Shown piece by piece: positions 18,407-26,455 of a stretch of DNA of 64,000 nt (positions within the stretch are counted from its first letter, which is position 1; the number at the start of each line of letters is the position of its first letter). The notes below the pieces were generated by a model that was given only the letters and a program-made list of their open reading frames with translations, did no database searches and was not told where the DNA came from. Origin of the DNA: Sorangium cellulosum So ce56 (GTDB lineage Bacteria > Myxococcota_A > Polyangia > Polyangiales > Polyangiaceae); the NCBI RefSeq assembly GCF_000067165.1, contig NC_010162.1, positions 8,935,001 to 8,999,000 of the forward strand, written 5' to 3'. Position numbers and translations under genes: made by a program.

Positions 18407-19690
18407 GTGACGGCCCCCGAGGTGCATCGCGCCATCCACGCGGTCTTCCGCATCGAGTCGGCCAGGCTCATCGCCGGCCTCGCGCGGATGGTGCGCGACG
18501 TCGGCCTCGCCGAGGAGCTCGCGCAGGACGCGCTCGTCGCCGCGCTCGAGCGGTGGCCGGAGTCGGGCGTCCCGGACAAGCCGGGCGCCTGGCTCATGGC
18601 CACCGCGAAGCGCCGCGCGATCGACGAGCTCCGCCGGAACAAGCGGCTCGAGCGCAAGCACGAGGAGCTCGGCCACGAGATCGAGGCCCAGCACGCGCTG
18701 GCCGCGCCGGATCTGGACGCCGCGCTCGACGATGACGTCGGCGACGATCTCCTGCGCCTCGTGTTCACGGCCTGCCATCCGGTCCTCTCGACCGAGGCGC
18801 AGGTCGCGCTCACGCTCCGCCTGCTCGGAGGCTTGACGACCGAGGAGATCGCGCGCGCGTTCCTCGTCCCGGAGCCGACCGTCGCCCAGCGGATCGTCCG
18901 CGCCAAGCGGACCCTCGCCGAGGCGCGCGTCCCCTTCGAGGTCCCCCGCGGGGCCGAGCTCGCGCCCCGCCTCTCGTCGGTGCTCCAGGTCATCTACCTG
19001 GTCTTCAACGAGGGCTACTCGGCGACGGCCGGCGGCGACTGGATGCGGCCTGCCCTCTGCGAGGACGCGCTCCGCCTCGGCCGCATCCTGGCCGAGCTCG
19101 CGCCGAAGGAGCCGGAGGTCCACGGCCTCGTCGCGCTGATGGAGATCCAGGCGTCGCGCTCCAGGGCGCGGGTCGGACCGTCGGGAGAGCCCATCCTGCT
19201 CCTGGCGCAGAACCGCGCGCGCTGGGATCACCTGCTGATCCGCCGCGGCCTCGCGGCGCTCGAGCGCGCCGAGGCGCTCGGCGGCGCGCGCGGTCCCTAC
19301 GCGCTCCAGGCGGCGATCGCCGCCTGCCACGCGCGCGCGCGCACCGCGGAGGAGACGGACTGGGCGCGCATCGCGGCGCTCTATGCGGCGCTCGCCCAGG
19401 TCACGCCGTCGCCCGTCGTCGAGCTGAACCGCGCCGTCGCGCTCTCGATGGCGTTCGGCCCGGCGGCGGGCCTCGCCGTCGTCGACGCGCTGACCTCGGA
19501 GCGCTCCCTCGAGAGCTACCACCTCTTGCCGAGCGTGCGCGGCGACCTCCTCGCGAAGCTCGGCCGCCTCGACGAGGCGCGCGCGGAGCTCGAGCGCGCG
19601 GCGTCGCTCACGCGCAACGCGCGCGAGCGCGACCTGCTCCTCGCGCGCGCCGCCGCGTGCGCGGGCGGCTCGGCGCCGCCGTCGCGGTGA
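18407..19690 (+). CDS. ECF42-type RNA polymerase sigma factor
   Basis: A 427-residue sigma factor, twice the usual ECF length. Residues 1-170 carry sigma-2 (AEELAQDALVAALERWP, AWLMATAKRRAIDELRR) and sigma-4 (LTLRLLGGLTTEEIARAFL) regions. From about 185 onward comes the ECF42 extension: the VIYLVFNEGYSAT motif near 195, then TPR-like helices (RAVALSMAFGP, LGRLDEARAELERAASL). ECF42 factors have no anti-sigma factor; the extension is thought to control them. The adjacent DGPF gene fits the family. The start is GTG 18407. A 19-bp repeat array precedes the gene and a 32-bp array covers its stop codon. Confidence 0.93.
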   Translation: MTAPEVHRAIHAVFRIESARLIAGLARMVRDVGLAEELAQDALVAALERWPESGVPDKPGAWLMATAKRRAIDELRRNKRLERKHEELGHEIEAQHALAAPDLDAALDDDVGDDLLRLVFTACHPVLSTEAQVALTLRLLGGLTTEEIARAFLVPEPTVAQRIVRAKRTLAEARVPFEVPRGAELAPRLSSVLQVIYLVFNEGYSATAGGDWMRPALCEDALRLGRILAELAPKEPEVHGLVALMEIQASRSRARVGPSGEPILLLAQNRARWDHLLIRRGLAALERAEALGGARGPYALQAAIAACHARARTAEETDWARIAALYAALAQVTPSPVVELNRAVALSMAFGPAAGLAVVDALTSERSLESYHLLPSVRGDLLAKLGRLDEARAELERAASLTRNARERDLLLARAAACAGGSAPPSR

Positions 19691-19755
19691 CAACGGCGGG
19701 CTCGGCGCCGCCGTCGCGGTGACAACGGCGGGCTCGGCGCCGCCGTCGCGGTGAC
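19666..19755. repeat. 32-bp tandem repeat across the sigma gene's 3' end
   Basis: Copies begin at about 19666, 19698 and 19730; the unit starts GGGCTCGGCGCCGCCGTCGC, and the last copy is cut to 26 bp. The sigma factor's TGA (19688-19690) lies in copy 1 and each later copy repeats the same PPSR-stop coding end. It looks like a local duplication of the gene's tail. Confidence 0.88.
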
Positions 19756-19838
19756 GGACTGGTTCCACGCCGAGGAGCGCTCCCCGAAGGGCGCGGCCCT
19801 CGGCCGCCGCCCCTACCGAGCGGCGGACAGCCGCCGGC

Positions 19839-20654
19839 TCACCCTCGATCCACGGCCGCCGCGAACGCCGCCCCGCTCGCCGCCGTCGCCGCGCTGACGA
19901 GCCATCGCTCCAGCGCTCCAGGCTCGCCGCACGCGAGCACCCGCGCCTGCACCGCCTCCGGCACCGCGAGCCCCCGCGCCGAGAGCACCGCGAGGATCGC
20001 GCGCGCCTGGGTGCGCGCCTCGACCCACTCGTCCGTGAACTGCGCCGCGTCGCGCTCCTCGAACAGCGCCGCGACAGGCACGGCGCCGAGGCCGTGCTTG
20101 CCCAGCTCCGGCAGGAGGGGCACCTCCGCGCCGGGACGGTAGGTGATCGACGCCGTCCCCGGCCGCACGACCTCGAGCTCCCGCCGCTCCGCGTGCGCGA
20201 TCCACACCCACGGCCACTCGTGCTCCAGGTAGAGCTTCACCTTCTCCTCGAGGTAGCGCCTCGACTGCGTGCCCCGGATCTCCACCGCCAGCACCGGGGT
20301 GCCGCGGTAGGCGTCGTTCCGCGGCGACGAGAGATCGCCCACCACCACCACGTCCGGCGCCCGGAGCGACGGCCCTGCCGGGTCGCTGAGATCACAGTAC
20401 ACGTCGGTCATCACCGTGAAGCCCTGGCGCGCGTGCGTGCGGAAGAGGGCGGCGAGGAGCGCCATCACGATGCCATGGATATCCTTGCTCCCCATCTGCT
20501 CGATCAGCTCCCCGCGGTGCAGCTCCCACGGGCTGCCGTCGTAACAATCGTCGGGCGTGCCCAGACGGCGGCCGGTCGGGCCGAAATCGCGCAGCTCGAT
20601 CGGCCCCGTGTTCCGGGGCGGACGGGTCGGCAGGCCGTTCGTGCGTGCAGTCAT
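19839..20654 (-). CDS. Uma2 family (DUF820) putative endonuclease
   Basis: A 271-residue protein with the Uma2/restriction-like fold: YDGSPWELHRGELIEQM near residues 38-54, then the PD-(D/E)xK-like core RAPDVVVVGD near 118-127 and VLAVEIRGTQSRR near 141-153, where the usual Lys position seems to be Arg. Uma2 genes occur in many copies in cyanobacteria and myxobacteria, usually as orphans, and no cellular role is firmly known. The C-terminal 80 residues (after about 190) are an Ala-rich extension not needed for the fold. The altered catalytic position leaves nuclease activity uncertain. Confidence 0.82.
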   Translation of the reverse strand: MTARTNGLPTRPPRNTGPIELRDFGPTGRRLGTPDDCYDGSPWELHRGELIEQMGSKDIHGIVMALLAALFRTHARQGFTVMTDVYCDLSDPAGPSLRAPDVVVVGDLSSPRNDAYRGTPVLAVEIRGTQSRRYLEEKVKLYLEHEWPWVWIAHAERRELEVVRPGTASITYRPGAEVPLLPELGKHGLGAVPVAALFEERDAAQFTDEWVEARTQARAILAVLSARGLAVPEAVQARVLACGEPGALERWLVSAATAASGAAFAAAVDRG

Positions 20655-20763
20655 GCCCGCGATCCTAGCACGTCGCCGCGCCCCCCCTCGCCGGGCGCGG
20701 TCGCCGCAGCCACGGACGTGCTCTTCCGGCGGCCCGTGAAGGGCCGCCTCGCGCTCGAGGTCC

Positions 20764-22095
20764 TCAGCCCGAGAGCCGCTGATCCGCCACGTCGAGCGCC
20801 GCGTCGAGCGCCGCGATCCCCTCGTCGATCTCCGCCTCGCTGATGATGAGCGGCGGCGCCACGAGCAGGTGGCTCACCCACCCCATGAGGGACACCCCGC
20901 GCTTCGCCGCTTCGGCGACCACCGCGTCGACCACCAGGGGCCGCCGAGCCGCCTTGTCCTGCGGCACGTTGAACGGCTCCTTGGTCGCGCGGTCCTTCAC
21001 GAGCTCCACCGCCCAGAACAGGCCGATCCCGCGCACGTCGCCGATCGAGGGGTGCTTCTCCTTGAGGGCGCGGAGCTTCGCGCCCACGACGTCTCCCATC
21101 TTCGTCGCGCGGTCGAGGAGGTCCAGCCGGCGATACTCGTCGATCGCGGCGATCACCGGGGCCAGCGTGAGGGGGTGGGCCTCGTAGGTGTGGCCGTGCG
21201 CGAACATGTTGTCGTCGAAGTAGTCCGCGATCGCGCGGGAGGTCGCGACGACCCCGAGCGGCGCGGCCGCGTTCGTCACGCCCTTCGCGGTCGTCAGGAT
21301 ATCCGGCACCACGCCCCAGTGATCGACCGCAAACCACTTTCCGGTCCTGCCCCAGCCGCTCATCACCTCGTCCGCGATGAGCAGCACGCCACGCTTCCGC
21401 GCGACCTCGGCGATCTTCGGCAGGTAGTCGGCCGGCGGGATGAGGACGCCGTTCGTGCCCACGACCGGCTCGACGATCACCGCCGCGACGTTCTCCTCGT
21501 GATCGATCATGTAAGCCAGGTAGTCGGCGCACGCGACGCCGCACTCGGGGTGGCTCCGGCCGAGCGGGCAGCGGTAGCAGTTCACCTCCGGGCCGAACAC
21601 CACGCCCGGGATCTTGCCGGCCGGCTCGATGAACCAGCGGCGAAAGTCGCCGGTCGCCGCGACCGAGCCCGCGGTGGACCCGTGGTACGACGTGTAGCGC
21701 GCGATGATCTTGTGCTTGCCGGTGTAGAGCCGGGCCATCTTGAACGCCGCCTCGTTCGCCTCCGTGCCCGACGTCGCGAAGAAGAACTTGTCGAGCCCCT
21801 TCGGCATCACCTCCAGGAGCTTCTGCGCCACCCTGGCCCGCACCTCGCACGTGTGCGCCGGGCTGATGTAGGCGAGCTGCCTCGCCTGCGCGCAGATGGC
21901 CTCGATCACGGCCTCGTTCTGGTGGCCGAGGTTCGAGCAGATGAGCTGCGAGGACAGGTCCAGGTAGCGCTTGCCGGACGCGTCCCAGAACGCGCAGCCC
22001 TCCGCGCGGGTGACATGGATCGGCTTCCAGCCGCGCTGGGCGCGCCAGGTGCCGTACGTGTGCTTCGTGGTCAGCTCGACGATGTCATCGCTCAT
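20764..22095 (-). CDS. Class III (PLP-dependent) aminotransferase
   Basis: A 443-residue enzyme of the omega-aminotransferase family. It shows the PLP phosphate-binding segment ATSGTEANEAAFKMARL near residues 105-121, HGS in TSYHGSTAG, the cofactor Asp in LIADEVMSGWGRTGKW near 238-253 and the Schiff-base Lys in TTAKGVTNAAAPLG near 270. Family members move amino groups between omega-amino acids or amines (taurine, beta-alanine, putrescine) and pyruvate or 2-oxoglutarate. It resembles taurine- or beta-alanine-pyruvate types, but the substrate cannot be set from sequence. The insert NCYRCPLGRSHPECG (about 172-186), with three Cys, is typical of one subgroup. No pathway partner lies beside it. 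Confidence 0.92.
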   Translation of the reverse strand: MSDDIVELTTKHTYGTWRAQRGWKPIHVTRAEGCAFWDASGKRYLDLSSQLICSNLGHQNEAVIEAICAQARQLAYISPAHTCEVRARVAQKLLEVMPKGLDKFFFATSGTEANEAAFKMARLYTGKHKIIARYTSYHGSTAGSVAATGDFRRWFIEPAGKIPGVVFGPEVNCYRCPLGRSHPECGVACADYLAYMIDHEENVAAVIVEPVVGTNGVLIPPADYLPKIAEVARKRGVLLIADEVMSGWGRTGKWFAVDHWGVVPDILTTAKGVTNAAAPLGVVATSRAIADYFDDNMFAHGHTYEAHPLTLAPVIAAIDEYRRLDLLDRATKMGDVVGAKLRALKEKHPSIGDVRGIGLFWAVELVKDRATKEPFNVPQDKAARRPLVVDAVVAEAAKRGVSLMGWVSHLLVAPPLIISEAEIDEGIAALDAALDVADQRLSG

Positions 22096-22359
22096 GGCAA
22101 CCTTCGCGGTTCGAGGAGGCGCTCAGCGTAGAGGGTGATCAGACCTCCTCGCACGCGAATTCCCCGGCGCCGCTCGCCCGCTCGCGCGCGCCGCGCCCGC
22201 GATTCCGTGCAGCGCGCCCGCGATTCCGCGCGGCGCTTCGCCGTCGCCGCCGCGATGCTCGGACGGATCGAGCGCGCTCGCGGCGCCGCGCGCGATCCCG
22301 TCACCAAGGACGGTCGTGATCCGTCCATGAGCGGGCGAGCTCGCCGCCGTGCCGGTCGG

Positions 22360-22381
22360 TTGACATAGTAGAGGTTACTAA
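22360..22381 (+). promoter_or_regulatory. TTGACA and operator-like palindrome before the VOC/arsR genes
   Basis: TTGACA (22360-22365) is followed by the perfect inverted repeat TAGTA-gaggt-TACTA (22366-22380). The reverse complement of 22366-22381 reads ttagtaacctctacta, which matches the site before the marR gene (23795-23810, ttagtaaggctaacta) at 11 of 16 positions, including both ends. The VOC start codon follows immediately, so a bound protein should block transcription. Confidence 0.5.
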
Positions 22382-22382
22382 T

Positions 22383-22874
22383 ATGGTGCAGCGCATGACC
22401 GCGAGCCATGAACCCCCCGCTCCTCCCCCCATTTCGCCCTACCTGACGGTCGACGACGCCCGCGCGGCCATCGACTTCTACCGGCGCGCGTTCGGCGCGA
22501 CGGTGGTGGCCGAACAGCCGACGCCGGACGGCAAGAAGCTCATCCACGCGGCCCTCCTGGTGAACGGCGGCCTCGTGATGCTCAGCGACGATTTCCCGGA
22601 GCAGCGCGGCGGGGTGAGCCGCACGCCGAAGGCGTTCGGCGGCACCGCGGTGACGCTCCACCTCGATCTGCCCGACGTCGACGCGACGTGGAAGAGCGCG
22701 GTCGAGGCGGGCGCCAGCGTCGAGATGCCGCTCGCGGACATGTTCTGGGGCGACCGATACGGCATCGTGACCGATCCGTTCGGCCACCGCTGGTCGCTCG
22801 CGACGCGGAAGAAGGCGGCCACGCAGGAGGAGCTCGACGCCGGCGCCAAGAAGCACTTCCCCGCGGCAACGTGA
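22383..22874 (+). CDS. VOC family (glyoxalase/PhnB-like) protein
   Basis: A 163-residue protein of the vicinal oxygen chelate fold with two beta-alpha-beta3 modules: ISPYLTVDDARAAIDFYRRAFGA near residues 16-38 and VTLHLDLPDVDATWKSAVEAGA, ending YGIVTDPFGHRWSLATR. This is the PhnB-like group, whose members bind metals, antibiotics or small electrophiles; only some are enzymes. ATG at 22383 or 22395 could be the start. The stop codon sits in the first of three 10-bp repeats leading into the arsR gene, so the two are almost certainly one operon. Confidence 0.88.
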   Translation: MVQRMTASHEPPAPPPISPYLTVDDARAAIDFYRRAFGATVVAEQPTPDGKKLIHAALLVNGGLVMLSDDFPEQRGGVSRTPKAFGGTAVTLHLDLPDVDATWKSAVEAGASVEMPLADMFWGDRYGIVTDPFGHRWSLATRKKAATQEELDAGAKKHFPAAT

Positions 22875-22900
22875 GGTGACGTGAGGTGACGTGAGGTGAC
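22871..22900 (+). repeat. Three 10-bp repeats carrying the arsR ribosome-binding site
   Basis: GTGAGGTGAC occurs three times in a row (22871-22880, 22881-22890, 22891-22900). Copy 1 holds the VOC stop codon, copy 2 supplies GAGGTGA as a Shine-Dalgarno site and copy 3 holds the arsR GTG start (22896). Gain or loss of a unit would move the start away from the upstream stop and change the coupling. Confidence 0.85.
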
Positions 22901-23333
22901 GAACGCGCGCTTCCCGGACGAGACGTTCCGCGCGATCGCGGACCCCACGCGTCGCGCGATCCTCGACGCGCTGGCCGGCGGGGAGCGCTCTGTCACCGAG
23001 CTGTGCGCGATGTTCGACGTGACCCAGTCGGCGATCTCGCAGCACCTCAGGGTGCTGCGCGACGCCGGGCTCGTCGCGCCCCGCCGGGAGGGGCGCTCGC
23101 GGCTCTACCACGTGGAGGCCGCGCCGCTGCGCGCGGTCTACGACTGGGCCGCTCATTACGAGCGATTCTGGGCGAAGAAGCTCGACGCGCTGGGCGCGCT
23201 GCTCGATCGCGAGGCGGACATCGCGCGCAGGGGGGCAGATCTTGAGACGCTCGCGCCCTTCGCCGTCACGCTCGATCAGCTCGGCGCGTGCGGGCTTCAT
23301 TTCTCTCTCCTCCTGATGATGGCCTCCTCATGA
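22896..23333 (+). CDS. ArsR family transcriptional regulator
   Basis: A 145-residue winged-helix repressor. It has DPTRRAILDAL near residues 15-25, the recognition helix region VTQSAISQHLRVLRDAGL near 44-61 and the wing RREGRSRLYHVEAAPL. The metal-site cysteines of classical ArsR/SmtB are not in the usual helix-3 position, so it probably belongs to the non-metal group often encoded beside VOC or AHSA1/SRPBCC genes. Here it follows a VOC gene in one operon. The last 25 residues are hydrophobic and unlike the family, and the end overlaps the tail of the marR gene by 6 bp. Confidence 0.9.
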   Translation: MTNARFPDETFRAIADPTRRAILDALAGGERSVTELCAMFDVTQSAISQHLRVLRDAGLVAPRREGRSRLYHVEAAPLRAVYDWAAHYERFWAKKLDALGALLDREADIARRGADLETLAPFAVTLDQLGACGLHFSLLLMMASS

Positions 23334-23786
23334 TGGAACGGGCGTGTCGTCGATCTCGAGATTGCCGATCATGGCGGCGAGGACACGGCTCGTGGTCTCA
23401 AGCTCTGCGGCCGGAATGCCCCGCGTCGCGCGGCGCTCCACCTCGACCACCACGTCCTGTACCCAGTCGTACTCCGCGATCTGAGGCGTGAAGCGCACGC
23501 GGAAGGCGCGCGCGTCGCTCTCGTCAGGGGTCCGCTCGAGGAGCCCCTTCTTTTCGAGGCGGCCGACGAGGGCCGAGAGCGACGCGGCAGTGATCTGCAG
23601 CCGCTCGGCGAGCTCACGCTGGGTGAGCCCCACGCGCTCTCCGAGCAGCGCGCCGATCAGGCGGAACTCCGCGAGCGTGACCCCCCGCTCGGCGAGGCGC
23701 TCCTGAATCAGCTGCAAGGCAGTGCGATCCACGCGAGCGATCCGCGCGAGCAGCAGCGTGGTGAAGACCGTCAGCGTGTCGGGCAC
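23328..23786 (-). CDS. MarR family transcriptional regulator
   Basis: A 152-residue winged-helix protein: GLTQRELAERLQITAASLSALVGRLEKKGLLERTPDESDAR spans the HTH and wing (residues about 50-90), with dimerisation helices at both ends. The start is GTG 23786. A perfect 7-5-7 palindrome lies 6 bp upstream and is the likely autoregulatory operator. MarR proteins usually respond to phenolic or other small aromatic ligands. The gene converges with arsR, overlapping it by 6 bp. Confidence 0.92.
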   Translation of the reverse strand: MPDTLTVFTTLLLARIARVDRTALQLIQERLAERGVTLAEFRLIGALLGERVGLTQRELAERLQITAASLSALVGRLEKKGLLERTPDESDARAFRVRFTPQIAEYDWVQDVVVEVERRATRGIPAAELETTSRVLAAMIGNLEIDDTPVPS

Positions 23787-23791
23787 CCCAA

Positions 23792-23818
23792 TAGTTAGTA
23801 AGGCTAACTAACATTATC
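23792..23818 (-). promoter_or_regulatory. MarR operator-like palindrome and -10-like box
   Basis: TAGTTAG (23792-23798) and CTAACTA (23804-23810) form a perfect inverted repeat with a 5-base spacer, directly before the marR GTG. On the minus strand GATAAT lies just upstream (23813-23818) and could be a -10 box, which would put the palindrome between promoter and start codon, as in autorepression. Confidence 0.62.
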
Positions 23819-24244
23819 AAGTGGGATCGCAGGGCCGGCGAGAGCCCCTTCGCCGGGCCGAAGCGTGCGGCGAGGGGGGCGGCGCCCGGTCCCCTCGCCC
23901 GTCGGGCGCCACCGGTGCCCCGAGGTGCAGGTTGCAGGTCGGCGGGCCCCTGGGGCGGTGAGAGAGGCGCGCGCAACGGGCCTCTTGATGGCCGCCCACG
24001 TGCGCGCGCAGCCCGGCGCGTCGACCTGTGACTTCGGGTATCCGGTGGTCGATCTCAGCCTCCGCGCGGCTTCGGACCTGAGCCACGCGGCGGTGTACCT
24101 GAGCCTTCGCGCTTCTTCGAGCCCCGGCGCCCAGCTGTCTTCCTGAGCGACGGCCGCGCGCCCCTGATTGCGGAACGCCGGCGCCCCGCCCGACGCTCGC
24201 TCGTATGCAAACAGCGGCTCCACGCTCCCCCCGGAGAACTGGCC
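23819..24244. other. Gap between marR and the P450 remnant
   Basis: Beyond the marR promoter I see no gene. Several short frames on both strands have no recognisable product. The last bases before 24245 contain CCGGAGAAC at good spacing from the remnant's ATG, so the old P450 ribosome-binding site seems preserved. Confidence 0.45.
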
Positions 24245-24750
24245 ATGATCCGCTCCCCCGGTCCGAAAGCGCACCCTCTGCACGGCTCCTGGCCGGAGTT
24301 CCGCGCGGATCCCCTCGCCTTCCTGCTCGACGGCACCCTGGCGTACGGCGATTTCTACCGGTTCCGGCTGGGGCTCAAGCGGTGGCAGGAGACGAGGTGC
24401 TCGTGAGCCCGTATGTCATGCAGCGGCTTCCGCGGTACTGGAAGCGCCCGGAGGAGTTCCTCCCGGAGCGCTTCGAGCCGGGCTCGCCATGGCACGAGGA
24501 GCGCCCGCCTTCGGCGTTCATCCCCTTCGGGCTCGGGATGCGCAAGTGCATCGGCGAGCGGACCGCCGTGCTGCAGATGAAGCTCATGCTGGCGGCGCTG
24601 GTGCGGGAGTTCCGGTTCGAGCTGCCCGCAGGGTACGAAGCGGGCGCAGGCGGCCGGCGGGCGCTCGTGCCGCGGGATGGGCTGCCGCTCGTCGTGGAGC
24701 GCCGCCGGAGGGCGGATCGGCGTCCGCGCGAGCACGAGCGGACAGGATGA
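24245..24750 (+). pseudogene. Cytochrome P450 pseudogene with large internal deletion
   Basis: ATG 24245 opens a P450 N terminus (MIRSPGPKAHPLHGSW, then FRADPLAFLL and YGDFYRFRLG) that hits a stop after about 50 residues. The C-terminal part of a P450 continues directly in another frame: GDEVLVSPYVMQRLPRYW, PEEFLPERFEPG, then the haem loop FIPFGLGMRKCIGER with its Cys ligand, to the stop at 24750. The join lies near 24385-24400. About 280 residues are missing, including the I-helix AGxxT and ExxR motifs. The gene is dead unless a frameshift is used, and the product could not be a normal P450. It converges on an intact P450 gene 54 bp away. Confidence 0.85.
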
Positions 24751-24804
24751 AGGCCAGAGCGCGCCGCCGGCCGGCCGCGCGCGAGGAGACCGGGTGAGCG
24801 GCGC

Positions 24805-26238
24805 TCAGGAGAAGCCCATGGGGCACCGCCCTGCCGGCTGCGGCGCGGCGGGCCGGAGCGCCGGCTCCGCGGGGCTGCCCTGGACCGCAGCCGGGCGGCC
24901 TTCCGCCCTCGCTCGCTCGCGCTCCCCTTCCAGGATCATCGCCACATCCCCGCTCGGCCCCATGGTGAGCCCGCGGCGCACGTGGTGAATGGGCGCCTGG
25001 CTCTCGAGCCGGAGCCGGTATCTCCCGAGGATCGTGCCGAGGGCGACCTTCATCTCGTACATCGCGAACGCCGCGCCCAGGCACCGGCGGGCGCCACCGC
25101 CAAAGGCGATGAACTCGAAGGGTGTGAATTTCCGATCGAGGAACCGCGAAGGGCGGAATCGCTCCGGCGACGGGTAGAGATCCTCGCGGCCGTGCAGGAG
25201 CAGCGGCGAGGCGGCGATCGCCTCGCCGGCCGGGATGGTATAGCCCTTGAGCCGGAACGGCCTCTTCACGACGCGGGCCACGTCCACCACCGGCGGGTGG
25301 AGGCGAAGCGCCTCCAGGCACACCGCCTCCAGGTACGGCAGCGACGCGAGCGCGTCCGCCTCGGGCGCGGGACCGAGCGTGTCGAGCTCGTCGAGGAGGC
25401 GCGCGAGCACGGCCGGCTCGCGGTGCAGCCAGTACATCGCCCACCCGAGCGACATGGCCGTCGTCTCGTGGCCAGCGAACAGGAGCGCCCGGAGCTGGTC
25501 CGCGATCTCGACGTCGCTCATGCCCGCGCCGTCGTCGTGGCGGGCGCTCATCATCAGGCCCAGGATGTCCTGCGAAGCGTCCCCTTCCGCGCGCCTCGCC
25601 CGGATCTCCTCGAAGAGCAGCGCGTCGAGCGCCCTGGCCGCGCGCTTGTGGCGCGCGTAAGGGCCGAAGCCGGCGAAGTCGCGGCGGAGCGCGGGGATGA
25701 TCATGAAGCTCGGGCTCAGCGACTCGATGAGCCCGAGCACGGCCTCGCGGGTCCTGCCGACGCGCGCCTCGCCGCGCACGCCGAAGACCACGCGGACGAT
25801 CACGTCGAGCGCGATCGCCTGGGTCGCCGCGAGCATCGAGAACGAGCGGCCCGGCCGCCACCGCGACGCCACGTCCAGGCTGATCTCCGCGATCGCGTCG
25901 CCATAACCCCGCATCGCGCCGGCGCTGAACGGCGGGGCGAGCAGCCGCCGATCGCGCCGGTGCCGCGCGCCCGCCGTCACGACCACCGACGAGGTCCCGA
26001 AGACCGGCTCCGTCAGCTGGACACCCCAGACATCGAACTCGTCGGGGTCGGCCGTGTAGACCGCGCGGATCGCCTCCGGATCGCCCGTGATGGTCAGTAT
26101 CCCGTTCGGCGACCTCAGGCGAAACGTGGGGCCGTACTCGGCGGCGTAGCGCCTGAAGACGGGCTCGGAGGAAATGAATCCTGCGCGAATGGTATCCACA
26201 AGGCTGAGCGACTTCGGCCCGGGCGGCAGATTTCCCAT
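24805..26238 (-). CDS. Cytochrome P450
   Basis: A 477-residue haem monooxygenase. I start it at ATG 26238 (MGNLPPGPKS, after CGGAG); an upstream frame would add 24 unlikely residues. The core motifs are complete: I-helix LLFAGHETTAMS near residue 256, ExxR in EALRLHPP near 312 and the haem loop FGGGARRCLGAAFAMYE near 385. It has no membrane anchor, so it is probably soluble and needs ferredoxin partners encoded elsewhere. The Pro-Gly-rich start and ARVVKRPFRLKGYTIPAGE segment resemble the CYP110-like groups of myxobacteria and cyanobacteria, which act on fatty acids or terpenes. The substrate is unknown. A shared origin with the neighbouring pseudogene is possible. Confidence 0.93.
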   Translation of the reverse strand: MGNLPPGPKSLSLVDTIRAGFISSEPVFRRYAAEYGPTFRLRSPNGILTITGDPEAIRAVYTADPDEFDVWGVQLTEPVFGTSSVVVTAGARHRRDRRLLAPPFSAGAMRGYGDAIAEISLDVASRWRPGRSFSMLAATQAIALDVIVRVVFGVRGEARVGRTREAVLGLIESLSPSFMIIPALRRDFAGFGPYARHKRAARALDALLFEEIRARRAEGDASQDILGLMMSARHDDGAGMSDVEIADQLRALLFAGHETTAMSLGWAMYWLHREPAVLARLLDELDTLGPAPEADALASLPYLEAVCLEALRLHPPVVDVARVVKRPFRLKGYTIPAGEAIAASPLLLHGREDLYPSPERFRPSRFLDRKFTPFEFIAFGGGARRCLGAAFAMYEMKVALGTILGRYRLRLESQAPIHHVRRGLTMGPSGDVAMILEGERERARAEGRPAAVQGSPAEPALRPAAPQPAGRCPMGFS

Positions 26239-26330
26239 CGAGCTGCTCCGTGAGTGAACGAGGGTTGTCGGGATGTCCCCGGCCGGAGAAGACCAGGGCG
26301 CCGGGGACATTCCGACACGTGGACCGGCGT

Positions 26331-26384
26331 TCGGTTCCCTCGGTTCCCTCGATTCCCTCGGTCCCGTCGATTTCGTCGATTCCG
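26331..26384. repeat. 9-bp-period tandem array (6 units) upstream of the P450
   Basis: Six consecutive 9-mers of the type TCGRTTCCC: tcggttccc twice, tcgattccc, tcggtcccg, tcgatttcg, tcgattccg. The array lies about 93 bp upstream of the P450 start codon (minus strand), in the gap before the gene at 26456. Confidence 0.8.
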
Positions 26385-26455
26385 AGAGATCGCCGGCCCG
26401 CGCTCAGGCGAGCGGCGCTCGGCTTCGTGGCGACCCCACGGCCGCGCGCGCGGCG

